DNA of 9,386 nucleotides from JAFGBH01 sp964430915 (GCA_964430915.1 CAYSHT010000090.1:1-9386), one strand, 5' to 3'; numbered from the stretch's first letter, positions 1 through 6,400 are shown. Notes: a model not told the origin generated them from the sequence alone. Made by a program: numbers and translations.

Positions 1-53
1 TAAACCGGACAGATTACGTGCTACGACTCCGGACAGATTACGTGCTTCTAACA
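1..53. mobile_element. Probable terminus of an IS21-like insertion sequence (partial)
   Basis: Two identical 18-base direct repeats, CCGGACAGATTACGTGCT, lie at 5-22 and 29-46 with a 24-base period. Read on the minus strand from base 53 outward to inward, the block begins TGTTAGAAGCACG, so it has a TG...CA type end. Multiple direct repeats near a TGT-starting end are a known feature of IS21-family (istA/istB) elements. No transposase is in view because the window begins here, so the family call is an inference and the boundary at 53 is approximate. Confidence 0.5.
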
Positions 54-133
54 TTGAAACAAAAAAAGCTTGACAAACAATAAATGAAGGATTGAAACTG
101 AACAGGGTATTCCATTAAAACAAGTATTGAAAC
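53..133. repeat. Three copies of ATTGAAAC in an AT-rich stretch
   Basis: The octamer ATTGAAAC occurs at 53-60, 91-98 and 126-133, with start-to-start spacings of 38 and 35 bases. Flanking bases are not conserved. Three copies within 81 bases are more than chance would give. The octamer resembles the 3' end of many CRISPR repeats, but the units are too short and too close for an array. Operator sites or a degenerate remnant are alternatives. Confidence 0.4.
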
Positions 134-191
134 AATAACAAATCACTGGCTTGTAATCCCAAATTGCCCCCTGATAAATTTACACAAAACA

Positions 192-221
192 TTGACAGCA
201 CCTATTGGTTGATACTATAAA
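192..221 (+). promoter_or_regulatory. Sigma70-type promoter for the SCP2-GRE operon
   Basis: A perfect -35 hexamer TTGACA (192-197) is followed after 18 bases by TATAAA (216-221). A TACTAT at 213-218, 15 bases away, is an alternative -10. Transcription would start near 228 and leave a leader of about 120 bases before the SCP2-like gene. It is the best promoter-like site upstream of this gene pair. Confidence 0.55.
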
Positions 222-259
222 TTATAAGAATGCTTTAATTGTTCAGGTTCATAGGAGCA

Positions 260-297
260 GAGGCATACAGCTTCGTACCTTTGGGACTTTATGCCTT
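260..297 (+). promoter_or_regulatory. Leader hairpin upstream of the SCP2-GRE operon
   Basis: AGGCATA (261-267) is perfectly complementary to TATGCCT (290-296), and G260-T297 adds a wobble pair. This closes a 22-base loop in the presumed 5' untranslated leader. There is no following T run, so it is not a terminator. It may be a structured leader or a protein-binding inverted repeat. I recognise no riboswitch class. The rest of 222-350 holds only the ribosome-binding site. Confidence 0.3.
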
Positions 298-350
298 GTA
301 ACTACTTATATCTGAGCAGTTACATTAATCTTTAAAAGGAGGTATGTGTC

Positions 351-917
351 ATGTCATACAAATATGGGACTAAAGAGTGGTACGAGCAATATGACGCGTT
401 GACCAGGCAAAGAGTTGAATCGGAATCCAGGCCCTATATACTTGCAACCCCGGAGTGGTGCTTTGAGTTTCAAAAGGCAATCAATGAGGATAGCGAATAT
501 CGAGAGTTGAACGAGGGCCTGGTAGCCACTGACATTCTACAAATTTTGGCCAAACCGGATGTTGGCATTGAGCGAGATCTTTATATCTTGCTGCGTCTCG
601 AGGATGGGGGATGCTCGTCTCTCAGGGTAGTTCCCGAAGAGGAAGCTGAAGAAGTGGGAGATGTAATTATTAGTGGTCCCTATGAAAACTGGAAAAGTGT
701 ATTGAAGCAAGAGATCGACGTCATTAAAGCTATATTGGGAGCTAAACTGGAGGTAAGGGGGGATTTTTCATTAGTCATGACCTACGCACGAGGAGCCGTG
801 AGATTAGTGGAGCTCGCCGCCTTTACAAAACCAGCCTTTCAAGACGAGCTGAGTACAGCGAACCTGGATAATTTTAAAGCTACAATAAAAAAGATAAGGA
901 CTGAATTTGGTGTCTGA
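351..917 (+). CDS. SCP2 sterol-binding-domain-like protein
   Basis: A 188-residue protein resembling the SCP2 (sterol carrier protein 2) fold, a small alpha/beta domain with a hydrophobic tunnel that binds lipids or other apolar ligands. The recognisable core is about residues 107-143, where a Gly-Pro-Tyr followed by Trp, an 'AILGAKLEVRGDFSLVM' stretch and a hydrophobic strand match the family's usual 'W..L..G..D...A...GKL.v.Gd' pattern. Residues 35-56 (WCFEFQKAINEDSEYRELNE) resemble the N-terminal helix of bacterial stand-alone members. No signal peptide or membrane segment is visible, so it is probably cytoplasmic. The start is supported by AGGAGG at 337-342, eight bases before the ATG. It lies directly upstream of a glycyl radical enzyme in the same orientation, about 63 bases away, so the two are probably cotranscribed. 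Presenting a hydrophobic substrate to that enzyme is an inference; the ligand is unknown. Confidence 0.7.
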   Translation: MSYKYGTKEWYEQYDALTRQRVESESRPYILATPEWCFEFQKAINEDSEYRELNEGLVATDILQILAKPDVGIERDLYILLRLEDGGCSSLRVVPEEEAEEVGDVIISGPYENWKSVLKQEIDVIKAILGAKLEVRGDFSLVMTYARGAVRLVELAAFTKPAFQDELSTANLDNFKATIKKIRTEFGV

Positions 918-980
918 GAAGGACTATTCTCGGGGACATCGATGTTCCCAGATGACAGGTTACTTGGAAGGGGTGAAAAC

Positions 981-3407
981 ATGCAGATGATAAACGAACA
1001 AATTACCGAACGAATAAGCAAGCTCCGAGAAGAGGCGATACAGCAAGGTGTAGAGATGGAAGCCGAGAGGGCCATGCTGGTAACCGAATCTTACATGGAG
1101 ACTGAAGGAGAGCCGATAGTTGTGAGGAGAGCCAAGTGCCTCAAGAAGCTATTGAACGAAAAAAAGATATATATCGGTGAGGGTGAGCTAATTGTTGGTA
1201 ATCATTCGCAATCACTTGATTTTATGGCACCAGTTTTCCCTGAGACATCGTTCGAGTGGCTTATGGATATGAAAAATTGGCCCAATATTGTTCGCGCCAG
1301 TAATGATACGAGAAAAAAATTCAGCGAGATTTACCGATATTGGAAAAACAATACAGTTTACGATAGGGCTAAAAACTTGATGACAGAGAAAGCCAAAATG
1401 GCCACAGTTCGCTATGGCATGGGTCTGTTCACGCCAATGTGCCCTTGGATGGGTGGTGTAGGGCATGTTGCCCCAAATTATAGAAAAGTGCTTGAGAAAG
1501 GTTTTATTGGGATTAAGAAGGATGCAGAAGAGTGCCTTGAGAAACTCGGGGCGCCAGTCGAACCTGATGACCTTAAAAAGTATCATTTCTGGAGATCTGT
1601 GGTCATAGTCTGTGATGCGGTAACAGATTTTGCCGGGCGATATGCCAAGTTAGCTCTAAAATTGTCAGTGAAGGAAGATGACTCACGCAGGAAAGCTGAG
1701 TTAAAACAGATAGCGGATAATTGCCAATGGGTTGCAACCAATCCACCAAGAACATTCTGGGAGGCATGTCAGGCATTTTGGTTTGTGCAACTGGTTATCC
1801 AACTCGAAACGAGTGGCCACTCAATATCGCCGGGAAGATTTGACCAATATATGTATCCATTCTACCAGAAGGATATAGATGAAGACCGCATTTCTAAAGA
1901 CCAGGCGCAAGAACTTATAGAATGCCTATTTATAAAAACGGTAGAGATAGGTAAGGTTGCGGACAAACTTTACGAAGCTCAATTCGGCACGTCACGGTCA
2001 CTTGCTCAGAACCTAATAGTTGGTGGTCAGACGAGAGATGGACAAGACGCAACGAATGAGCTCTCATATCTATGCCTGGATGCAATGATGGATTTGAAAG
2101 TACACTCACCCTCCATCACGGCAAGATTTTCGCATGGTAGCCCAGAAAAACTCTGGAGAAAAGCAGTTGAGCTCGCAAAACTTGGTTACGGGCATCCTTC
2201 ATTTCATAACGACGATGTCATAATACCGCTAATGCTTAATAAAGGGATCTCTTTGGAAGACGCCAGAGATTATTGTTCGGTTGGGTGCGTTGAGGTTGAC
2301 GCTCAAGGTAAAGAGTATGGATGGCGCGGTGCAGTCTTTTTTAACCTGGTCAAGTGCCTGGAGCTTGCGCTGAATAATGGCCAATGCCTCGAGTGCAGCA
2401 AGGAATGTAAAATATACCCAAAATGTGTTGGTGCCGGAAAGAATGGAATAGGTCTGCCTACAGGTGATCTGTCAACCTGTAAGTCCTTTGAGGAAGTTCA
2501 GGAGGCATACAAGAAACAGGTAGAATATTTTGTGAAAGACGCAGTTGTAGCAGCCAACGCAGTGAGCTTTGCCCATCAAGAACTTCTGCCACTCCCATTC
2601 TTATCGTGCTTTATTGACCCATGCATAGAGCGTGGTATAGATATGTCTGCAGGTGGGGCGAAATACAATTATGCCTGTATAGATGGAGTTGGTACCGGCA
2701 CTGTAGCTGATTCCCTATCGGTTATCAAAAAGTTGATATTTGAGGAAAGGAAGTTTACTGGCGCTGAACTCCTGGAAACGCTGAAAACAAACTGGGAAGG
2801 GAAGGAAGCACTGCGTCAGCGAGTAATCACCAAAGCCCCCCATTACGGTACTGATAATCCCTATGCGGATGAACTTGCACGATGGGCGTTACGAGTATTT
2901 TGTGACGACGTAAGGAAATATAAAGAACCCAAAGGAGGCCGATACCTGGCAGGTGGGTACAGCCTGGCAACTACCGTTCTGTTTGGGCAGAGAACCGGAC
3001 CAACGCCGGATGGGAGAATGTCTGGAGAAATTATAAGCGATAATGTTTCACCTGTTCAAGGCAGAGCTGAAAAAGGTCTGACCGCAGCCTTCAAGTCTGT
3101 TGCGAGGCTCGATCACGAAATGATTGAAGAGGGGGCGTCTTTACCAATTACTTTACATCCAACTGTATGCCAGGGTGATAAAGGCACTTCAAACCTGGTA
3201 GCAGCAATAAAGGTATACTTTGATCTGGGCGGCTCTCATACTATGTTCAATATGGTAAGTGCTGAAATATTGAGAGATTCACAGAAGAATCCCAGCAAAT
3301 ACTTAGACCTTCTGGTAAGAATTTCAGGATATTGCACATATTTCATCTTTTTGGATAAGAAATTTCAGGATGAACTCATAGCCAGAACTGAGCATGAAGC
3401 GATTTAA
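981..3407 (+). CDS. Glycyl radical enzyme (pyruvate formate-lyase superfamily), substrate unknown
   Basis: An 808-residue protein spanning both the PFL-like barrel domain and the C-terminal glycyl radical domain. The N-terminus (ERISKLREEA, then 'ETEGEPIVVRRAK' and 'GELIVG') is typical of the dehydratase/lyase/decarboxylase branch. The thiyl cysteine is C436 in YCSVGCVEV, and E438 two residues on is the base-like Glu seen in eliminases such as glycerol, propanediol and choline enzymes and in 4-hydroxyphenylacetate decarboxylase. Near the end, RISGYCTYF supplies the radical glycine G783, and 'QDELIARTEH' completes the motif. The start at 981 is preferred because GGAAGGGG (966-973) precedes it at good spacing; an in-frame ATG at 942 would add 13 residues. 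A cysteine cluster, C469-x2-C472-x3-C476-x5-C482, lies just past the active-site loop. No activating radical-SAM enzyme is adjacent. The enzyme must be oxygen-sensitive and cytoplasmic. The substrate cannot be assigned from sequence alone. Confidence 0.9.
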   Translation: MQMINEQITERISKLREEAIQQGVEMEAERAMLVTESYMETEGEPIVVRRAKCLKKLLNEKKIYIGEGELIVGNHSQSLDFMAPVFPETSFEWLMDMKNWPNIVRASNDTRKKFSEIYRYWKNNTVYDRAKNLMTEKAKMATVRYGMGLFTPMCPWMGGVGHVAPNYRKVLEKGFIGIKKDAEECLEKLGAPVEPDDLKKYHFWRSVVIVCDAVTDFAGRYAKLALKLSVKEDDSRRKAELKQIADNCQWVATNPPRTFWEACQAFWFVQLVIQLETSGHSISPGRFDQYMYPFYQKDIDEDRISKDQAQELIECLFIKTVEIGKVADKLYEAQFGTSRSLAQNLIVGGQTRDGQDATNELSYLCLDAMMDLKVHSPSITARFSHGSPEKLWRKAVELAKLGYGHPSFHNDDVIIPLMLNKGISLEDARDYCSVGCVEVDAQGKEYGWRGAVFFNLVKCLELALNNGQCLECSKECKIYPKCVGAGKNGIGLPTGDLSTCKSFEEVQEAYKKQVEYFVKDAVVAANAVSFAHQELLPLPFLSCFIDPCIERGIDMSAGGAKYNYACIDGVGTGTVADSLSVIKKLIFEERKFTGAELLETLKTNWEGKEALRQRVITKAPHYGTDNPYADELARWALRVFCDDVRKYKEPKGGRYLAGGYSLATTVLFGQRTGPTPDGRMSGEIISDNVSPVQGRAEKGLTAAFKSVARLDHEMIEEGASLPITLHPTVCQGDKGTSNLVAAIKVYFDLGGSHTMFNMVSAEILRDSQKNPSKYLDLLVRISGYCTYFIFLDKKFQDELIARTEHEAI

Positions 3408-3451
3408 AAAAGGGGGGACGTCCGTAAATAAGTAAATAACTCTGGATTAAA

Positions 3452-3469
3452 ATGCCCATAAAAGGGCAT
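3452..3469. repeat. Perfect 6-bp inverted repeat after the GRE gene
   Basis: ATGCCC (3452-3457) and GGGCAT (3464-3469) flank a six-base loop 44 bases after the GRE stop codon. A T tract does not follow, so it is at best a weak or Rho-assisted 3' end for the SCP2-GRE transcript. Confidence 0.3.
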
Positions 3470-3495
3470 GTCACATTGGGCAGTGGTTGTCACAT
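3469..3495. repeat. Direct repeat TGTCACAT, operator-like
   Basis: TGTCACAT occurs at 3469-3476 and again at 3488-3495, a 19-base period (nearly two helical turns). The second copy ends one base before the weak -35 hexamer of the promoter-like site at 3497-3525. That position would suit an activator or repressor of the downstream M20 gene. No regulator family is recognised. Confidence 0.3.
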
Positions 3496-3496
3496 C

Positions 3497-3525
3497 TTAA
3501 ATGTTAGATATTCGATCCTTATAAT
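3497..3525 (+). promoter_or_regulatory. Candidate promoter for the M20 peptidase gene
   Basis: A perfect TATAAT (3520-3525) stands 17 bases downstream of TTAAAT (3497-3502), a poor -35 match. A weak -35 with adjacent repeats is the usual look of an activator-dependent promoter. The implied start near 3532 gives a leader of about 160 bases that contains two palindromes. Confidence 0.4.
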
Positions 3526-3548
3526 TTGAATTGAACAGCGAGCGCATT

Positions 3549-3568
3549 CCCCGCTGCTTGCGGCGGGG
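3549..3568. repeat. REP-like GC-rich palindrome
   Basis: CCCCGC (3549-3554) pairs with GCGGGG (3563-3568) around an eight-base loop containing GCTTGC. The flanks ATT...AGTAG stand out as GC-rich in an AT-rich spacer. The shape resembles dispersed extragenic palindromes (REP/BIME type). Whether it is repeated in the genome cannot be seen here. Confidence 0.35.
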
Positions 3569-3611
3569 AGTAGAAACGGTGCTGATTTTAACACGACTCT
3601 GCGGGTGTGAA

Positions 3612-3636
3612 TGCCGGATGATGCATCTTGTCGGCA
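3612..3636. repeat. Nested inverted repeat in the leader of the M20 gene
   Basis: TGCCG (3612-3616) pairs with CGGCA (3632-3636). Inside it GATG (3617-3620) pairs with CATC (3624-3627) around a three-base loop, leaving a TTGT bulge on the 3' side. It ends about 57 bases before the start codon. It could be an RNA leader structure or another dispersed palindrome. The rest of 3408-3693 holds nothing else I can support. Confidence 0.3.
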
Positions 3637-3693
3637 GGTATGGCCTGTTCTTCGATTAGCAGTGTGACTTTACGGTAAATTAAAGGAGGGAAA

Positions 3694-5034
3694 ATGAGCA
3701 TTCCTGAGTCGGCGGCTGATTCTTCAGACATTTACCGCCGTCCGGCAGAGCTGCTGCAGAATCTCATCCGTTTTGATACGACCAATCCGCCGGGCAATGA
3801 GGCGGCATGTGTCGGATACATCGATAAACTCCTGACCGGTGCCGGGTTTGAAACGGTACTCCGTGCCAAAGACGAAAATCGCCCGAATCTGATAACCCGC
3901 CTTAAGGGGAAGGGCAATGCGCCGCCTCTTCTTATGTATGGACATGTGGATGTAGTCACCACGGCAAATCAGGAGTGGAAATATCCCCCCTTTGAGGCAA
4001 AAGAGGCGGAGGGCTTCATATGGGGGCGGGGTGCGCTCGATATGAAAAACGGCGTCGCCATGATGCTCGCCGCCCTCCTCCGGGCAAAGGATGAGGGCTT
4101 TATACCCGAGGGCGATGTGATCTTCACCGTTCTCTCTGACGAGGAGGCGGCGGGCGATTTCGGGGCCCGTTTTCTCGTTGAAAATCACCCGGAGCATTTC
4201 GAAGGGGTGCACTACGCCATCGGCGAGTTCGGGGGACATTCCACCACGCTCGGAAATAAAAGGTTTTATTCGATTCAGACTGCCGAAAAGCAGATGTGCT
4301 GGCTGAGGGCGACTGTCAGGGGTCCCGGCGGGCATGGTGCGCGTCCCATGCGGGGCGGCGCAATGAAGAGGCTGTCCTCGTTCCTCGAGAAACTGGACAC
4401 AACCCGTCTCCCCGTCCACATTACGCCCGTGGCCCGTCAGATGATCGAGGAAACGGCCTCGATTCTCCCCTTTCCCAAGGGATTTATCTTCCGCCAGATC
4501 CTCAAACCGAAGCTCACCGATTTTATCCTGAAATTCCTCGGTGAGATGGGGCGAAATCTGGAAGCGCTCCTTCATAATACGGTGAACGCGACGATCGTCA
4601 GGGGCGGTGAGAAAATCAACGTAATCCCGAGCGAGATTATCGTTGATATGGATGGCCGCATCCTTCCCGGGTACGATGCGGATGATATGATAAGGGAAAT
4701 CAAGGCGATTGCCGGTAACGATGTTGAGATCGAGGCACTTCGCCATGAGGTCTATCCCTCGAAGGTAAATATGGGGCTCTTCGACCTGTTGGCCGATATC
4801 ATGTCCGAAGCAGATCCGGGGAGCAGTTCGGTGCCCTTTCTCCTCCCGGCCATCACCGACGGCCGGATCTTCGCCCGGCTCGGCATACAAACCTATGGAT
4901 TTATCCCGATGAAGCTCCCCGCCGATTTCAACTTCTTCGAAACCATCCACGCCGCCGATGAACGCATCCCGATAGAGGCGGTCAGATTCGGGACCGATGT
5001 TCTGTACACATTGTTACAGCGTTACGGAAGGTAA
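3694..5034 (+). CDS. M20-family zinc metallopeptidase / deacylase (ArgE/DapE/CPG2-like)
   Basis: A 446-residue cytoplasmic hydrolase of the M20/M25/M40 superfamily, two-zinc enzymes that cleave amide bonds in dipeptides, N-acyl amino acids or related metabolites. The expected ligands are all present: H84 and D86 in MYGHVDVV, bridging D116 in GRGALDMKNG, catalytic E150 and ligand E151 in SDEEAAGD, E178 in IGEFGG, and H419 in ETIHAADERIP. H214 in GPGGHGARP opens the inserted dimerisation domain (about 200-310), which supplies that His across the dimer. Length is normal for the family. The start is fixed by AAAGGAGGG seven bases or fewer upstream. It stands alone between its own promoter-like region and a strong terminator, so gene context does not identify a substrate. 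Codon use favours CGN arginine, unlike the GRE block. Family is certain; specific substrate is not. Confidence 0.9.
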   Translation: MSIPESAADSSDIYRRPAELLQNLIRFDTTNPPGNEAACVGYIDKLLTGAGFETVLRAKDENRPNLITRLKGKGNAPPLLMYGHVDVVTTANQEWKYPPFEAKEAEGFIWGRGALDMKNGVAMMLAALLRAKDEGFIPEGDVIFTVLSDEEAAGDFGARFLVENHPEHFEGVHYAIGEFGGHSTTLGNKRFYSIQTAEKQMCWLRATVRGPGGHGARPMRGGAMKRLSSFLEKLDTTRLPVHITPVARQMIEETASILPFPKGFIFRQILKPKLTDFILKFLGEMGRNLEALLHNTVNATIVRGGEKINVIPSEIIVDMDGRILPGYDADDMIREIKAIAGNDVEIEALRHEVYPSKVNMGLFDLLADIMSEADPGSSSVPFLLPAITDGRIFARLGIQTYGFIPMKLPADFNFFETIHAADERIPIEAVRFGTDVLYTLLQRYGR

Positions 5035-5052
5035 CGCCCTCTTTCAGGGCTA

Positions 5053-5092
5053 TATAAAAAGGGGAAACGCCTTAGCGATTCCCCTTTTTATA
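5053..5092. terminator. Strong bidirectional intrinsic terminator
   Basis: A 14-bp perfect stem pairs 5053-5066 with 5079-5092, with a further CGC/GCG pairing (5068-5070 and 5075-5077) capped by CTTA. The stem is A-rich, then GGGG, then CCCC and TTTTT, so a U run follows the hairpin core when read from either side. It can end the M20 transcript from the left and the gap-tpiA-secG-tRNA-Leu transcript from the right. Confidence 0.85.
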
Positions 5093-5108
5093 ATAGGTAT
5101 AATAAAAA

Positions 5109-5195
5109 TGGTGCCGAAGCCGGGACTTGAACCCGGACGGGCGTAACCCACTACCCCCTCAAGATAGCGTGTCTACCATATTCCACCACTTCGGC
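5109..5195 (-). tRNA. tRNA-Leu (anticodon GAG)
   Basis: An 87-base class II tRNA. The acceptor stem GCCGAAG (5' end at 5195) pairs perfectly with CTTCGGC, followed by discriminator A and an encoded CCA (5109-5111). The anticodon stem-loop reads CTATC-TTGAGGG-GGTAG with anticodon GAG, which serves CUC/CUU codons. A long variable arm with a GGG/CCC stem and a T arm CCGGG-TTCAAGT-CCCGG are intact. It lies 73 bases downstream of secG on the same strand with no terminator between, and the bidirectional hairpin follows it. Confidence 0.97.
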
Positions 5196-5230
5196 TTTCT
5201 GAAAAAACGAATATTCTTTGTGCGACATTG

Positions 5231-5259
5231 TCAATATAAAATAGGTTCACTTTCGTCAA
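5231..5259 (-). promoter_or_regulatory. Candidate promoter for tRNA-Leu
   Basis: On the minus strand TTGACG (5259-5254) is followed after 17 bases by TATTGA (5236-5231). An overlapping alternative is a perfect TTGACA (5234-5229) with TATTCG (5213-5208) 15 bases on. Either would start transcription just upstream of the tRNA. Readthrough from secG is also possible. Confidence 0.35.
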
Positions 5260-5268
5260 CCCTTTTTT

Positions 5269-5619
5269 TTACTGTTCCTGCGTTTCTCCTGCGGCAGGTG
5301 CCTCGACGGGGATATCTGCCTTCTGCGTGTCGTCCATCGGTATCGTCCGCTCCGCCGCCGGTATCGCGGGCCCTCCTATGATCGATGAGGTCTTATGAGA
5401 GGCGAAATAGGCGAGCCACAGTGAGGTCAGCATGAAGACGATGGCAAAGATGGTAGTCAATTTTCCGAGGAATGTCCCGGCACCGCTGCTTCCAAAAACC
5501 GTCTGACTCGACCCCCCGAAGGCAGCACCCATATCTGCCCCCTTCCCCGTCTGTAAGAGCACGACCAGGATCAGGGCGACGCACATAAGGACATGAACGC
5601 TCGTTATGATAATGTGCAC
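5269..5619 (-). CDS. secG: Protein-export membrane protein SecG
   Basis: A 116-residue inner-membrane subunit of the SecYEG translocon, which moves unfolded proteins across the cytoplasmic membrane with SecA. Two transmembrane segments (about residues 3-22 and 52-73) flank the family signature: 'LLQTGKGADMGAAFGG' and then 'SSQTVFGSSGAGTFLGKLT'. The C-terminal tail is polar, rich in Glu, Pro and Ala, and variable as in other SecG proteins. The start codon is GTG, preceded by AAGGAG at good spacing. It begins 27 bases after the tpiA stop, so it is probably in the gap-tpiA operon. A tRNA-Leu gene follows. Confidence 0.95.
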   Translation of the reverse strand: MHIIITSVHVLMCVALILVVLLQTGKGADMGAAFGGSSQTVFGSSGAGTFLGKLTTIFAIVFMLTSLWLAYFASHKTSSIIGGPAIPAAERTIPMDDTQKADIPVEAPAAGETQEQ

Positions 5620-5646
5620 TGTTTTGTTCTCCTTCTTCTCGATATA

Positions 5647-6396
5647 TTAATATCTTATTATCCCTGTAAAGGATTCAAAGTCAAGACTCGCACCGCCCAC
5701 CAAGGCACCATTGATGTTGGGCTTATCCATAAGTTCCCCTATGTTTTTAGGGGTAACGCTCCCGCCGTAAATAATGGCGGTTTCGGCGCCAACACTCTCA
5801 CCAAAGCATGAGGATAGTGTTTCGCGTATGAACCGGTGGACCTCTTCTGCCAGCTCAGGCGTCGCAGTCTTGCCAGTGCCTATTGCCCAAACGGGCTCAT
5901 AGGCGATTGAAACGCACCCTATATCACCAGTGGATATATTATTCAATCCCTCTTTTACCTGTTTTTTTATAACATCAAAGGTCGCTTCCGATTCACGCTC
6001 TTTCAGGGTTTCCCCGACGCAGACAATCGGTTTGAGCCCGAAATTCAGCGCCGCTTGCAACTTTTTGTTGACCCATTCGTTCGTCTCTCCGAAGAGCGAG
6101 CGCCGTTCGGAATGGCCGATGAGGATGTATTCGCAGCCCATATCGGCGAGCATGGGGGCGGAGATCTCTCCCGTAAAGGCACCCTTTTCCTCCCAGTGCA
6201 TGTTCTGCGCCGAGAGGTGAACCGTCGAGCCTTTGAGCGCCAGCGAGACGGTATAGAGCGCCGTCGCAGGCGGGGCAATGATAACCTCCCGCTCTTCGAG
6301 ACCCTCGCATTCCTTCGCCAGTCTCTGGGAAAAATCGACCGACTCGCCGACGGTTTTGTTCATCTTCCAGTTTGCCGCAATGATCGGTTTTATCAT
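5647..6396 (-). CDS. tpiA: Triosephosphate isomerase
   Basis: A 249-residue (beta/alpha)8 barrel enzyme interconverting dihydroxyacetone phosphate and glyceraldehyde 3-phosphate in glycolysis and gluconeogenesis; cytoplasmic homodimer. Catalytic residues are K11 in AANWKMN, H95 in IGHSERR and E167 in the YEPVWAIGTGKTA flexible-loop motif, with the phosphate-binding YGGSV at 210-214. Length is typical. The ATG at 6396 is chosen over an in-frame ATG 13 codons upstream because the family begins right before 'PIIAANWK' and a GGAG sits at proper spacing. That GGAG lies in the last codons of gap (ATG GAG AAA TAA), and only four bases separate the gap stop from this start, so the two are probably translationally coupled. 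Confidence 0.97.
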   Translation of the reverse strand: MIKPIIAANWKMNKTVGESVDFSQRLAKECEGLEEREVIIAPPATALYTVSLALKGSTVHLSAQNMHWEEKGAFTGEISAPMLADMGCEYILIGHSERRSLFGETNEWVNKKLQAALNFGLKPIVCVGETLKERESEATFDVIKKQVKEGLNNISTGDIGCVSIAYEPVWAIGTGKTATPELAEEVHRFIRETLSSCFGESVGAETAIIYGGSVTPKNIGELMDKPNINGALVGGASLDFESFTGIIRY

Positions 6397-6400
6397 TGGA

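Noticed and set aside
53..133. CRISPR array suggested by ATTGAAAC repeats
   Set aside because: Only eight bases are shared, the period is 35-38 bases, and no cas genes are visible. A real array would have roughly 24-37-base repeats with a period of about 60-75.
942..980. Upstream ATG at 942 as the GRE start
   Set aside because: The extra 13 residues are not GRE-like and have no convincing ribosome-binding site at proper spacing, whereas ATG 981 follows GGAAGGGG.
839..1075. Minus-strand open frame over the SCP2/GRE junction
   Set aside because: It overlaps two well-supported genes, has a low-complexity Ser/Ile-rich translation and shows no family resemblance.
3452..3469. Intrinsic terminator after the GRE gene
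   Set aside because: The 6-bp hairpin lacks a following T run, so it is listed only as an inverted repeat.
3724..4950. A 408-codon open frame on the minus strand
   Set aside because: It lies wholly opposite the M20 gene, whose metal ligands and ribosome-binding site are all intact. The minus-strand start is GTG with no ribosome-binding site and the translation shows no recognisable domain.
5127..5381. Plus-strand open frame across the tRNA-Leu and the end of secG
   Set aside because: It runs through a structured tRNA gene and antisense to the secG tail; it is a chance frame.
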